From Sedimenticola thiotaurini (GTDB lineage Bacteria; Pseudomonadota; Gammaproteobacteria; Chromatiales; Chromatiaceae), in NCBI GenBank assembly GCA_011051715.1, contig DRKP01000059.1:1-56945 (forward strand): a stretch of DNA of 56,945 bases, written 5' to 3'. Under the pieces are notes generated by a model. That model saw nothing but the letters and a program-made list of their open reading frames with translations. It made no database searches and was not told the origin of the DNA. Position 1 is the first letter of the stretch. Each line of letters starts with the position of its first letter. The translations under genes were made by a program, and so were the position numbers. Below are positions 35,595 to 46,756 of this stretch, piece after piece.

Positions 35595-35744
35595 CGATTT
35601 CCTCCACGAGTGGAATGACTGAATCTCTGTAAAGTCGGGTCTTCCCTGCCGGGGGCGTCCGGGTTCGGTGGCCGGTGGCAAAGCACCGCTCTTCTCCCGA
35701 CCGGAAGACCCACGTCACGGGCATCGGCGTCACCCTTTCCCGGG

Positions 35745-35762
35745 GTGACGCAAGAATGACAG
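35745..35762 (-). promoter_or_regulatory. Weak candidate Pho box ahead of DUF47-PiT
   Basis: On the minus strand the first 7-mer is CTGTCAT, then TCTT, then GCGTCAC. The first half matches the PhoB consensus fully and the second at five of seven positions. No -10 hexamer follows at the expected 10-11 bases, and the second half is also part of an inverted repeat, so confidence is low. Confidence 0.3.
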
Positions 35763-35880
35763 ACTCCCCTTTTTTCTTTCGCTCCGTAGAGCGGAAAGCA
35801 CTTCATAATTACTATCTTCAATTTGCCTCGATGCTACCTTGATCCCGGTCACCTAAACTCTGGAATCACTCAAAAAAACG

Positions 35881-35908
35881 TTGCGCCAGACGAAACTCTT
35901 GCTACAGT
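35881..35908 (+). promoter_or_regulatory. Candidate promoter of the Na/Pi cotransporter operon
   Basis: TTGCGC (35881-35886), 16-base spacer, TACAGT (35903-35908). It would give a leader of about 130 bases before ATG 36048. Confidence 0.45.
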
Positions 35909-36047
35909 TTGCGGGCCGAGCCGGCGGGGGGACGCAGGCAGCCGAAAAACCACCCCGGTGCCGGCTGTGAGCCTGCGCGGAGAGCCAGGCGAATGCCGGA
36001 ACGGACCGGCGGAAACCCTTGATCAAACCTGACAGGATCGATCTCCT

Positions 36048-37862
36048 ATGCTGAGGAAAATATTTCTCCCCACCATTCTCGCGGTACTCACCTACGGTTT
36101 CTGGATCAGTCCGAACTTCAAGGAGATCTCCGCCGGCGTGGCCATCTTCCTGTTCGGCATGCTGTCGCTGGAGGAGGGGTTCAAGGCGTTCACCGGTGGC
36201 CTGCTGGAGCGGCTGTTGCGCAGGACCACCGACAAGCTGTGGAAGAGCCTGAGTTTCGGTATCGTCACCACCACGCTGATGCAGTCGAGCTCGCTGGTGT
36301 CGGTGATCACCATCTCCTTCCTCAGCGCCGGGCTGATCACCCTGGCGGCGGGCATCGGCATCATCTTCGGCGCCAACCTGGGCACCACCACCGGTGCCTG
36401 GCTGATCGCCGGCTTCGGCATGAAGGTGAAGATCTCGGCCTACGCCATGCCGATGCTGGTATTCGGCATCATCCTGGTGTTCCAGAAGTCGCGCAGCCTG
36501 AAGGGGATAGGCTACATCCTGGCCGGTCTCGGCTTCCTGTTCCTCGGCATCCACTACATGAAGGACGGCTTCGAGGCCTTCCGCGACACCATCGACCTCA
36601 CCGAGTACGCGGTGAGCGGCTACAAGGGAATATTGATCTTCACCCTGCTCGGTGTCGCCGCCACCGTGATCATGCAGTCGAGCCACGCCACCCTGGTGAT
36701 CATCATCACCGCCCTGGCGGCCCAGCAGATCACCTACGAGAACGGCCTGGCCCTCGCCATCGGAGCCAATATCGGCACCACCATCACCGCCATCCTGGGA
36801 TCTCTCAGCTCCAATATCCAGGGCAAGCGGCTGGCCGGTGCGCACCTCATCTTCAACGTGGTCACGGCGGTGATCGCCATCGCCTTCATCCACCAGATCA
36901 AGGACGGGGTTGACATCATTGCCAGCGGGATCGGCATCGCCGCCGACGACTGGACCCTGAAGCTGGCGGTGTTCCACACCGTCTTCAACACCATCGGCAT
37001 CCTGGTGATGATGCCGGCGATCCACCAGCTGGTGAACTTTCTGGAACGGGTGATGCCGGAGCGGGCGGTCTCGGTGGCCGCGCCCAAGTATCTCAGCGAG
37101 TCCGCCATCGAGCTGCCCGACACGGCGATCGAGGCGGTGCGCAAGGAGACCCTGCACCTGTTCGACAACGCCTTCGAGATCATCGCCCACGGGCTCAGCC
37201 TGCACCGCCACGACATCCTCTCGGACCGTGACCTGGAGGAGGTGGTGCGGGAAAACAGCCGGGTCATGCCGATCGACATCGACGAGCTCTACAACCGCAA
37301 CGTGAAGGGACTGTACAGCGACATCGTCGACTTCATCAGCCGTGCCCAGACCCGGATGACGCCGGAGCAGGCGGACGAGCTGTTCCGGCTGCGGGCGGCG
37401 GGCCGGGATATCGTCGAGGCGATCAAGGACACCAAGCACATGCACAAGAACCTGGTGCAGTACCTGGCCTCCGACAACCCCTACATCCGCGACGAATACA
37501 ACAAGATCCGGCTGCAGCTGGCGTCGGTGCTGCGGCGGCTGACCGAGGCCCGCAACAATCCCGACGATCCCACCGCCGTGCTCGAGCTGGACAGCCTGAA
37601 GCTGGAGATGGAGGAGAACGACTCCACCGCCAACGGTGTGCTGGAATCCCTGATCCGCGACGGCAGGATCACCCCGCAGATGGCCACCTCGTTGATGAAC
37701 GACTACACCTATGCCTATGATGTCACCCGCAACCTGGTGCAGATGGGTGAGGTGCTGTTCGCCACCGGTGATCTGGAGCAGAGAGAGGCGGAACGCAGCA
37801 TCACCCTGGATTCGGACGAGGTGGACGAGGTGATGGCGGGCGAAAGAGGCGAGGAACGATGA
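36048..37862 (+). CDS. Na/Pi-cotransporter (NptA/YjbB-type) with C-terminal PhoU-like domain
   Basis: A 604-residue membrane protein. Residues about 10-340 form two Na_Pi_cotrans repeats, each with a QSS motif: TTTLMQSSSLVSVITISF and TVIMQSSHATLVIIITAL, plus GANLGTTTGAWLIAG and GANIGTTITAILGSL. Residues about 355-600 are helical and PhoU-like (AIEAVRKETLHLFDNAFEII; ADELFRLRAAGRDIVEAIKD; LNDYTYAYDVTRNLVQMGEV-type helices). The E. coli relative YjbB exports phosphate when intracellular levels are high, so efflux is as plausible as uptake. Start ATG 36048 has AGGA upstream. Its stop overlaps the small basic gene that follows. Confidence 0.9.
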   Translation: MLRKIFLPTILAVLTYGFWISPNFKEISAGVAIFLFGMLSLEEGFKAFTGGLLERLLRRTTDKLWKSLSFGIVTTTLMQSSSLVSVITISFLSAGLITLAAGIGIIFGANLGTTTGAWLIAGFGMKVKISAYAMPMLVFGIILVFQKSRSLKGIGYILAGLGFLFLGIHYMKDGFEAFRDTIDLTEYAVSGYKGILIFTLLGVAATVIMQSSHATLVIIITALAAQQITYENGLALAIGANIGTTITAILGSLSSNIQGKRLAGAHLIFNVVTAVIAIAFIHQIKDGVDIIASGIGIAADDWTLKLAVFHTVFNTIGILVMMPAIHQLVNFLERVMPERAVSVAAPKYLSESAIELPDTAIEAVRKETLHLFDNAFEIIAHGLSLHRHDILSDRDLEEVVRENSRVMPIDIDELYNRNVKGLYSDIVDFISRAQTRMTPEQADELFRLRAAGRDIVEAIKDTKHMHKNLVQYLASDNPYIRDEYNKIRLQLASVLRRLTEARNNPDDPTAVLELDSLKLEMEENDSTANGVLESLIRDGRITPQMATSLMNDYTYAYDVTRNLVQMGEVLFATGDLEQREAERSITLDSDEVDEVMAGERGEER

Positions 37863-38107
37863 AGACCCCGAAACTGATCAAGAAGGTCCGGAAATATCTC
37901 GAGGCCGGCAGCCGCAAGCAGCGCAAAGAGGCCAAGTGCATCAGGGAGCTGCTGAAGAAGCTGAAGAAGAAGGAGCGGGCCCTGCAGGCCAGGCTGGAGA
38001 AGGAGAAGGACCCGAAGAAGCGGCGCCAGATCCGCAAGAATCTCGATATCATCTACGCCCAGCGCAAGAAGGGTGTGGCCATCCTCAAGGAGCTGAAGAA
38101 GAAGTAG
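37859..38107 (+). CDS. Small basic coiled-coil protein downstream of the Na/Pi cotransporter
   Basis: An 82-residue protein, about one third Lys and Arg, predicted to be a single long helix or hairpin (KKVRKYLEAGSRKQRKEAKC, ELLKKLKKKERALQARLEKE, then KRRQIRKNLDIIYAQRKK). Its ATG overlaps the transporter stop as ATGA, showing translational coupling. I know of no named family. The charge suggests binding to nucleic acid, phosphate polymer or the acidic C-terminal tail of the transporter. A GC hairpin CCGGGG/CCCCGG follows at 38112-38127. Confidence 0.7.
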   Translation: MKTPKLIKKVRKYLEAGSRKQRKEAKCIRELLKKLKKKERALQARLEKEKDPKKRRQIRKNLDIIYAQRKKGVAILKELKKK

Positions 38108-38172
38108 CCGGCCGGGGGTATCCCCGGTCCAGCCGTCTCCTGCACCCCGGTACTGGGGCGGGTGAACGGGCG

Positions 38173-38200
38173 TTGCAATCGGCGGGCCAACCGCTATACT
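38173..38200 (+). promoter_or_regulatory. Sigma70-type promoter of the DEAD-box helicase gene
   Basis: TTGCAA (38173-38178), 16-base spacer, TATACT (38195-38200). Transcription would start near 38207, at the foot of a leader hairpin. Confidence 0.65.
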
Positions 38201-38207
38201 GCACCGC

Positions 38208-38227
38208 CCGGCCGCGTTCGCGGCCGG
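38208..38227 (+). promoter_or_regulatory. Leader hairpin in the helicase mRNA
   Basis: Perfect 8-bp stem CCGGCCGC / GCGGCCGG with loop GTTC at the predicted 5' end of the transcript. It could stabilise the message or make a cold-sensitive leader. Confidence 0.5.
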
Positions 38228-38255
38228 TTCTGTCACCCGCACCAGGAAACCTCCC

Positions 38256-39986
38256 ATGTCCGATGCCGTTCCCGCCGCCTCGCGTTTCCGCGAGCTGGGC
38301 CTGCCTGCGCCGTTGCTGGCCGTTCTCGACCAGGTCGGCTATGAAACCCCGACGCCGATCCAGGCCCAGGCCATTCCGCCCCTGCTGGAGGGGGCCGATC
38401 TGCTCGGCCACGCCCCCACCGGTACCGGCAAGACCGCCGCCTTCGCGCTGCCGCTGCTGACGCGGCTCGTGCCGGGGCGGGCCGGGGTCCAGGTGCTGGT
38501 GCTGACGCCCACGCGCGAGCTGGCGATCCAGGTGGCCGAGGCGTTTCGCCACTATGCCGCCCGGATGACGGAATTCCGGGTGCTGCCGGTCTACGGCGGC
38601 CAGGACTTCGGCGGCCAGATCCGGCAGCTCAAACGCGGCGTGCAGGTGGTGGTCGGGACCCCCGGCCGGATCATGGACCACATGCGGCGCGGGACCCTCG
38701 ACCTGTCGGGACTGGCGACACTGGTGCTGGACGAGGCCGACGAGATGCTGCGCATGGGTTTCATCGACGACGTCGAGTGGATCCTGGAACAGACCCCGCC
38801 CCGGCGCCAGGTGGCCCTGTTCTCCGCCACCATGCCGAAGGCGGTCCAGCGCGTCGCCGCGCGCCACCTGCGCGACCCACGTGAGATCGCCATACGTGCC
38901 CGCACCGCCACCGCCGACACCATCCGCCAGCGCTGGTGGCTGGTGAGCGGGCTGCACAAGCTGGATGCCCTGACCCGGATCCTGGAGGTGGAGCCGTTCG
39001 ACGCCATGATCCTGTTCGTGCGCACCCGGGTGGCGACGGTGGAGCTGGCCGAGCGCCTCGAGGCGCGGGGCTACTCTGCAGCGGCGCTGAACGGCGACAT
39101 GCCGCAGAAACAGCGCGAGCAGACGGTGGGGCGGCTGAAGAAGGGGGCTCTGGACATCCTGGTGGCCACCGACGTGGCCGCCCGCGGGCTGGACGTGGAG
39201 CGCATCAGCCACGTGATCAACTACGACATCCCCTACGACACCGAGGCCTACATCCACCGCATCGGCCGCACCGGCCGGGCCGGCCGCAAGGGCGAGGCGA
39301 TCCTGTTCGTGGCGCCGCGGGAGCGACGCATGCTGAAGGCGATCGAACATGCCACCCGCCAGCCCATCGAGCCCCTGACCCTGCCGACCACGGAGATGGT
39401 CAACGACCGGCGCGTGGCCGCATTCGGTCAGCGGATCAGCGATACCCTGGCGGCGGGTGGGCTGGAGCCGATGCGGGACCTGGTCGAGCGTTATCAACAG
39501 GAGCACGACGTCCCGGCCATCGAGATCGCGGCGGCCCTGGCACGCATGGCCAGCGGCGATCAGCCGCTGCTGCTGCCGCCGCAGAAGGATCCGGTTGAGC
39601 CGCAGGCGGGCGCCGGCCGCAAGGAGCGCAGGCGGGGCGCCCGCCGGGACGGGAAGGGCTCCCGTCCCCGCGACTCCGGACCGCCGCCGGGGGGAATGGA
39701 GCGCTACCGGATCGAGGTGGGACGGCGGCACCAGGTGAAGCCGGGCAACATCGTCGGTGCCATCGCCAACGAGGCCGGCCTGGACGCCCGCTACATCGGC
39801 CACATCGACATCCGTGAGGACCACAGCCTGGTGGACCTGCCGGAGGGGATGCCGGGAGAGGTGTTCCGGGACCTGACCCGTGCGCGGGTCTGCGGCCAGC
39901 GACTGGCCCTCTCACGCCAGAGCACGCATGCGGCCACCGGCAGGCCAGGGAAGAAGGGGGAAACCAACGGCAAAACAGGCTTCTGA
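38256..39986 (+). CDS. deaD: DEAD-box ATP-dependent RNA helicase (DeaD/CsdA-like)
   Basis: A 576-residue RNA helicase acting in ribosome assembly and mRNA decay, often cold-induced. Motifs in order: Q-motif GYETPTPIQAQAIP, Walker A PTGTGKTAAFALP, PTRELAIQV, GTPGRIMDHM, VLDEADEM, FSATMP, then in the second RecA domain ILFVRTRVATVELAERL, ATDVAARGLDVE and HRIGRTGRAGRKGEA. After residue about 440 comes an Arg/Gly/Pro-rich linker, then a DbpA-type RNA-binding domain (RYRIEVGRRHQVKPGNIVGA; HIDIREDHSLVDLPEGMP). The order and the dimerisation/RBD arrangement fit DeaD more than RhlB or SrmB. Start ATG 38256 with AGGAAA upstream. Confidence 0.9.
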   Translation: MSDAVPAASRFRELGLPAPLLAVLDQVGYETPTPIQAQAIPPLLEGADLLGHAPTGTGKTAAFALPLLTRLVPGRAGVQVLVLTPTRELAIQVAEAFRHYAARMTEFRVLPVYGGQDFGGQIRQLKRGVQVVVGTPGRIMDHMRRGTLDLSGLATLVLDEADEMLRMGFIDDVEWILEQTPPRRQVALFSATMPKAVQRVAARHLRDPREIAIRARTATADTIRQRWWLVSGLHKLDALTRILEVEPFDAMILFVRTRVATVELAERLEARGYSAAALNGDMPQKQREQTVGRLKKGALDILVATDVAARGLDVERISHVINYDIPYDTEAYIHRIGRTGRAGRKGEAILFVAPRERRMLKAIEHATRQPIEPLTLPTTEMVNDRRVAAFGQRISDTLAAGGLEPMRDLVERYQQEHDVPAIEIAAALARMASGDQPLLLPPQKDPVEPQAGAGRKERRRGARRDGKGSRPRDSGPPPGGMERYRIEVGRRHQVKPGNIVGAIANEAGLDARYIGHIDIREDHSLVDLPEGMPGEVFRDLTRARVCGQRLALSRQSTHAATGRPGKKGETNGKTGF

Positions 39987-40012
39987 CGACAGGAGTTCGA
40001 TTCGGCCTGAGC

Positions 40013-40034
40013 GCTGTAGGAAACCTCCTACAGC
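40013..40034. repeat. GCTGTAGGA inverted repeat
   Basis: Perfect 9-bp stem GCTGTAGGA / TCCTACAGC with loop AACC, 26 bases after deaD. No T-run follows, so it is a weak terminator at best. The arm shares GCTGTAG with the apex of the large hairpin at 56831-56928, suggesting a dispersed repeat family. Confidence 0.6.
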
Positions 40035-40103
40035 ACAATAAACCCAATCTCCGCAGGGATTGTATTAGTCTCGTCCCCAGACAGATTTGGCGACGGCTCG
40101 GAA

Positions 40104-40295
40104 ATGGATTCGATCAGGCACATGGACGACAGCAGGGAACGCCACTACCGGCAGGAGATCTCCCGCCGTTCGCCACCGAAGGATCACCACGACGAATTCA
40201 TGATCCGGGTCTACCAGGGCCTGCTCAGCAGTCTCATCGAGCTGCGCCGTTTCGAGGGCGCGGTGGACCCGCGGCTGGGGGAGGCCGCCGAGTAA
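40104..40295 (+). CDS. Small hypothetical protein
   Basis: A 63-codon frame from ATG 40104, highly charged (RHMDDSRERHYRQEISRRSP near the start), with a short amphipathic helix RVYQGLLSSLIELRRFEG. The start region has only a weak GGCTCGGA site; ATG 40122 is an alternative. A good intrinsic terminator follows at 40368-40391 in the same direction, which supports transcription here. No family recognised; it could be a non-coding transcript. Confidence 0.4.
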   Translation: MDSIRHMDDSRERHYRQEISRRSPPKDHHDEFMIRVYQGLLSSLIELRRFEGAVDPRLGEAAE

Positions 40296-40367
40296 CAGGC
40301 GACCAGCGACCCCGCTCACCCCGGTCCGGGGGGAACACCGGAATCATCGACCTCCTGTAGCGATTGC

Positions 40368-40391
40368 CCCCGCCGCCGTGCGGGGTTTTTT
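40368..40391 (+). terminator. Intrinsic terminator before the tRNA-Leu gene
   Basis: CCCCGC / GCGGGG 6-bp stem with a 6-base loop, followed by six T (40386-40391). It ends plus-strand transcription coming from the small gene at 40104. Confidence 0.8.
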
Positions 40392-40417
40392 CTGCCTGCC
40401 AGGGGGGGGAACGGGGA

Positions 40418-40504
40418 TGGTACCGGAGGCCGGACTCGAACCGGCAAGGCCGCGAAGCCGGTGGATTTTGAATCCACTGCGTTTACCAATTTCGCCACTC
40501 CGGC
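40418..40504 (-). tRNA. tRNA-Leu(CAA), CCA encoded
   Basis: Class II tRNA on the minus strand. The acceptor GCCGGAG pairs with CTCCGGT (terminal G-U), the discriminator is A and CCA is encoded. Anticodon stem GTGGA/TCCAC encloses loop TTCAAAA, giving anticodon CAA (reads UUG). The variable arm CCGGC-TTCGCG-GCC region and T-arm CCGGTTCGAGTCCGG are well formed. Confidence 0.97.
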
Positions 40505-40580
40505 GCGAAGGCGGCATTATAGCGGTTCCGACCGGGCGTACAAAGGCATTCGCAGTCCGGTGTGCTACCATCCCGCCCCC

Positions 40581-41606
40581 ATGCGCCGATCCGACTTCCA
40601 TTACCATCTGCCCCGGGAGCTGATCGCCCAGGTGCCGTTGCCCAGGCGCGGTGACAGCCGTCTGCTGTGCCTGGACGGGGGCAGCGGCACGCTGCAGGAC
40701 CGCCACTTCTCCGATCTGCCGGCACTGCTCCGACCGGGCGACCTGCTGGTGTTCAACGACACCCGGGTGATACCGGCCCGTCTCCATGGCCGCAAGGAGA
40801 CCGGCGGGCGGGTGGAACTGCTGCTGGAGCGGTTGCTGGGGAGCCATTGCGGGCTGGCCCACATCCGTGCCAGCAAGTCGCCGAAACCGGGGACACGGAT
40901 CGAGCTGGAAGGGGGCGGCCGGCTGGAGGTCGACGGTCGCGACGGTGAACTGTTCCGGATCCGCTCGCCGGAGCAGCCGCTGATGGCGCTGCTGGAGCGC
41001 TCCGGCCACGTGCCGCTGCCTCCCTATATTGAACGACCCGACGACGGCCGTGACCTGGAGCGATACCAGACCGTCTATGCCGAGCGTCCGGGCGCCGTGG
41101 CGGCGCCCACCGCCGGGCTGCATTTCGACAGGCAGATGCTGGAGCGGCTGCGCCAGCAGGGCGTGGCCAGTGCCCGCGTCACCCTGCACGTGGGGGCCGG
41201 GACCTTCCAGCCGGTGCGGGTGGAGCGGCTGGAGGAACACCGCATGCACGCGGAGTACGTGGAGGTGGGAGCGGAGACCTGTGACCGGGTGGCCGCCACC
41301 CGCGCCGCCGGTGGCCGGGTGGTGGCGGTCGGCACCACCAGCGTGCGCAGCCTGGAGGCCGCCTCCGCCTCCGGTGTGCCGCGGCCGTTCCAGGGCGACA
41401 CCCGGCTGTTCATCACCCCGGGATACCGCTTTCGCAGCGTCGATGCCCTGATCACCAATTTCCATCTGCCGGAGTCGACCCTGCTGATGCTGGTGGCGGC
41501 GTTTGCCGGTTATGAACAGGTGATGGCGGCCTATCGGCATGCGGTGGCCGAAGGTTACCGCTTCTTCAGTTACGGGGACGCCATGTTCCTGACCAGGCGC
41601 CCGTGA
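40581..41606 (+). CDS. queA: S-adenosylmethionine:tRNA ribosyltransferase-isomerase
   Basis: Transfers and isomerises the ribosyl group of SAM onto 7-aminomethyl-7-deazaguanine in tRNA to form epoxyqueuosine. 341 residues, the usual QueA length. The start at ATG 40581 ([20 protein letters not shown]) matches the family's typical N-terminus; the upstream extension of the frame covers the tRNA gene and is not coding. Signatures: [63 protein letters not shown] and [20 protein letters not shown]. It pairs functionally with tgt 153 bases downstream, but a minus-strand RNA candidate lies between them. Confidence 0.97.
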   Translation: MRRSDFHYHLPRELIAQVPLPRRGDSRLLCLDGGSGTLQDRHFSDLPALLRPGDLLVFNDTRVIPARLHGRKETGGRVELLLERLLGSHCGLAHIRASKSPKPGTRIELEGGGRLEVDGRDGELFRIRSPEQPLMALLERSGHVPLPPYIERPDDGRDLERYQTVYAERPGAVAAPTAGLHFDRQMLERLRQQGVASARVTLHVGAGTFQPVRVERLEEHRMHAEYVEVGAETCDRVAATRAAGGRVVAVGTTSVRSLEAASASGVPRPFQGDTRLFITPGYRFRSVDALITNFHLPESTLLMLVAAFAGYEQVMAAYRHAVAEGYRFFSYGDAMFLTRRP

Positions 41607-41612
41607 GGAGGC

Positions 41613-41644
41613 AAAAAAAAGCGCGACAGGGGGACTGTCGCGCT
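41613..41644 (-). terminator. Intrinsic terminator of the small RNA
   Basis: 10-bp perfect stem (41620-41629 with 41635-41644), 5-base loop, and eight T on the minus strand (41620-41613; the first T also closes the stem). On the plus strand the A-run precedes the stem, so it would not end queA transcription efficiently. Confidence 0.85.
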
Positions 41645-41697
41645 GAAAATCCACCAAAGGAGGATGGAGGAGTATGTGCCGATTGCTCAGCACATGG
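41613..41697 (-). ncRNA. Candidate small RNA with an anti-Shine-Dalgarno loop
   Basis: On the minus strand between queA and tgt, about 85 nt from a predicted start near 41697. Three consecutive hairpins can be drawn. The first is ATGTGC/GCACAT (41695-41674). The second is TCCATC/GGTGGA (41668-41650) with a 7-nt loop CTCCTTT that mirrors the ribosomal anti-SD. The third is the terminator stem AGCGCGACAG/CTGTCGCGCT followed by T8. A CTCCTCC stretch precedes the second stem. The compact architecture with exposed C-rich loops is that of trans-acting sRNAs that mask ribosome-binding sites. No known family is assigned by me. The plus-strand sense also contains a 14-codon frame, which is less convincing. 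Confidence 0.6.
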
Positions 41698-41701
41698 GTA
41701 G

Positions 41702-42860
<1,159 letters not shown>

Positions 42861-42992
42861 GGGGTGAGGGGGGCTGCTGTTCCGCCGATTTCGGATGCCC
42901 AGCAACTGTGTCATAATGCGCCGCTTGAGTGCGCGCCGCGCCGGCGGCTGCGGCGATCCGACCCAACGACCGAATTGTCAGGTGAACGAACC

Positions 42993-43331
42993 ATGAGTTT
43001 CTTTATTTCCGATGCGATGGCCCAGGCGGCCTCTGGTGGTGGCGCTGCGGGGCAGCCGGGACTGGAGGGGCTGATTCTGCCCATCGGCCTGATCGTGCTG
43101 CTCTACTTCCTGATGATCCGGCCGCAGATGAAGCGCCAGAAGGAGCACAAGAAGCTGGTGGAGGCCCTGGCCAAGGGGGACGAGGTGCAGACCGAGGGCG
43201 GCATGATGGGGAAGATCGTCGACATCGGTGACAACTTCGTCAAGCTGGAGGTCGCCGAGGGCACCGTCATCACCCTGCGCCGCCAGTCCATCGTTGCGGT
43301 GATGCCCAAGGGTACCCTGAAAGAGCTGTGA
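42993..43331 (+). CDS. yajC: Sec translocon accessory protein YajC
   Basis: A 112-residue single-span inner-membrane protein that associates with SecDF. The hydrophobic segment LILPIGLIVLLYFLMIR is followed by RPQMKRQKEHKKLVEAL and the conserved GDEVQTEGGMMGKIVDI core. ATG 42993 is chosen because the residues then match YajC N-termini (FISDAMAQ). It is 132 bases after tgt; a CATAAT near 42911 might give an internal promoter. Confidence 0.96.
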   Translation: MSFFISDAMAQAASGGGAAGQPGLEGLILPIGLIVLLYFLMIRPQMKRQKEHKKLVEALAKGDEVQTEGGMMGKIVDIGDNFVKLEVAEGTVITLRRQSIVAVMPKGTLKEL

Positions 43332-43415
43332 TCCCCGCGGCGGTCCGCCCCGCGTGGCCGCGTACCGGTCCAGGTACCCGGCCGGGTTCCCGCTGAGTCC
43401 ACGAACAAGAACACA

Positions 43416-45269
<1,854 letters not shown>

Positions 45270-45300
45270 ACCACCCACAGGTTACGAGACAGACCCGATC

Positions 45301-46245
45301 ATGCTGAGCATCAAGCGCAAAACCGACTTCGACTTCATGGGCAAGCGCCGGCTGGCCATGATCCTCTCCATTACTGCCGTGGTGGTCGCCATCCTGTCGG
45401 TGATCGTCCGCGGCCTCAACCTGGGTATCGACTTCACCGGCGGCACCCTGGTGGAGGTGGGTTACGAGAAGCCGGTGGAACTGGAGAAGGTGCGCGAGGC
45501 CCTCGGCAGCGCCGGCTTCGGTGACGCCACGGTGCAGCACTTTGGTACCCCCAGGGACGTGCTGGTGCGGCTGGCACCGCAGGAGGGAAAGGACAGCGCC
45601 CAGCTCAGCAACCGCGCCTTCGATGCCATGAGCCGGGTGGAGGCGGGCCGTGCCGAACTGCGCCGGGTGGAGTTCGTCGGTCCCCAGGTGGGCGACGAGC
45701 TGACCGAGGATGGCGGCCTGGCCATGCTCTATGCCCTGATCGGCATCCTGATCTACGTCTCCCTGCGCTTCGAATACCGCTTTGCCCTCGGCTCGGTGAT
45801 CGCCCTGATCCACGACGTGCTGATCACCGTCGGCATCTTCTCCCTGTTCCAGATCCCGTTCGACCTGCCGGTGCTGGCGGCGATCCTGGCAGTGATCGGC
45901 TACTCGCTGAACGACACCATCGTGGTGTTCGACCGCATCCGCGAGAACTTCCGCAAGATGCGTAAGGGGACGCCGGTGCAGATCATCAACGCCTCCCTCA
46001 ACCAGACCCTGTCCCGCACCCTGGTCACCTCTCTCACCACCCTGCTGGTGCTGCTGGCCCTGTTCCTGTTCGGTGGCGAGATCATCCACGGCTTCGCCCT
46101 GGCGCTGATCATCGGCGTGGTGGTCGGTACCTACTCCTCCATCTATGTCGCCAGCAGCGCGGTGCTGATGCTGGGTATCAGCAAGGCGGACCTGATGCCG
46201 GTGAAGAAGGAGGGGGCGGAGATGGGGGACGGCAGCCAGCCCTGA
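45301..46245 (+). CDS. secF: Protein translocase subunit SecF
   Basis: A 314-residue partner of SecD with six membrane helices. GLNLGIDFTGGTLVEVGYEK, FVGPQVGDELTEDGGLAMLY, GYSLNDTIVVFDRIRENFRK and NQTLSRTLVTSLTTLLVLLA are the conserved family blocks (Asp in SLNDT is the functional residue). It ends six bases before a convergent small gene. Confidence 0.97.
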   Translation: MLSIKRKTDFDFMGKRRLAMILSITAVVVAILSVIVRGLNLGIDFTGGTLVEVGYEKPVELEKVREALGSAGFGDATVQHFGTPRDVLVRLAPQEGKDSAQLSNRAFDAMSRVEAGRAELRRVEFVGPQVGDELTEDGGLAMLYALIGILIYVSLRFEYRFALGSVIALIHDVLITVGIFSLFQIPFDLPVLAAILAVIGYSLNDTIVVFDRIRENFRKMRKGTPVQIINASLNQTLSRTLVTSLTTLLVLLALFLFGGEIIHGFALALIIGVVVGTYSSIYVASSAVLMLGISKADLMPVKKEGAEMGDGSQP

Positions 46246-46251
46246 AGCGGG

Positions 46252-46506
46252 TCAGCAGGCGGCCCTGCGCAGGGGCGGGAACGGAAGGATGTCGGCGGCG
46301 GGCGCGTCGCTCTCCGGCCCGCTGCCGTCGGCCGCGTCCCGGCCCGCCTGCCGTTGCGTTCCGCCGATCTGGATGATCTGGAACTCCAGGCCGTTGGCGT
46401 AGGCGGACTCGAGTGAGAACTCCAGCATGCCGTCGAGGACGTCGCGCATCACCATCTCCAGCGCACGATCGCTGACTCGGGTCGGGGTCTCGTTTCTGTC
46501 CGTCAT
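46252..46506 (-). CDS. Small hypothetical protein
   Basis: An 84-residue acidic protein, start ATG 46506 with GAGGTGA upstream. The N-terminal half is a plausible amphipathic helix followed by ANGLEFQIIQIGGTQRQAGR. The C-terminal half is low-complexity (Ala, Asp, Pro, Gly) and ends in FPPLRRAAC. The good ribosome-binding site and separate orientation argue for a real gene. No family recognised. Confidence 0.55.
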   Translation of the reverse strand: MTDRNETPTRVSDRALEMVMRDVLDGMLEFSLESAYANGLEFQIIQIGGTQRQAGRDAADGSGPESDAPAADILPFPPLRRAAC

Positions 46507-46682
46507 GGAGTGCTCACCTCACTGGTTTCCGGTCGCCTCACGGCACGCTGCATTCAGACGGATTAGCGGTTCCCCGGGGGATTTCTTGAGCAGAAGCCAA
46601 ATCCCGGGATTGCTTTGAATATTTAATCCAACCCATTGAAAATCAGCCGGTTATCCAGGGCGGGAAGGCGTTGTCCGCAGGT

Positions 46683-46700
46683 GGGCGGGAGCCCCCGCCC
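46683..46700. terminator. Hairpin downstream of suhB
   Basis: Perfect GGGCGGG / CCCGCCC stem with a 4-base loop, about 60 bases beyond the suhB stop. No T-run; it may mark the 3' end of suhB mRNA. The remainder of 46507-46756 has an AATCCCGGGATT palindrome (46603-46614) and no gene. Confidence 0.4.
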
Positions 46701-46756
46701 GAGACCTGGTTCAACAAAACGGGAAGGGGCCCCTGCCGGCGACCGCTGGCGCCGGC

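Larger units (their letters stand above)
35595..36047. other. Divergent phosphate-transport intergenic region
   Basis: 453 bases separating DUF47-PiT (minus) from the Na/Pi cotransporter (plus), locally richer in A/T than its surroundings (35800-35870). It contains a 9-bp inverted repeat GCGTCACCC/GGGTGACGC (35727-35751), a candidate Pho box overlapping it (35745-35762), a CTTTC-GCTC/GAGC-GGAAAG hairpin near 35777-35800, and a promoter-like pair at 35881-35908. No gene seen. Confidence 0.55.
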
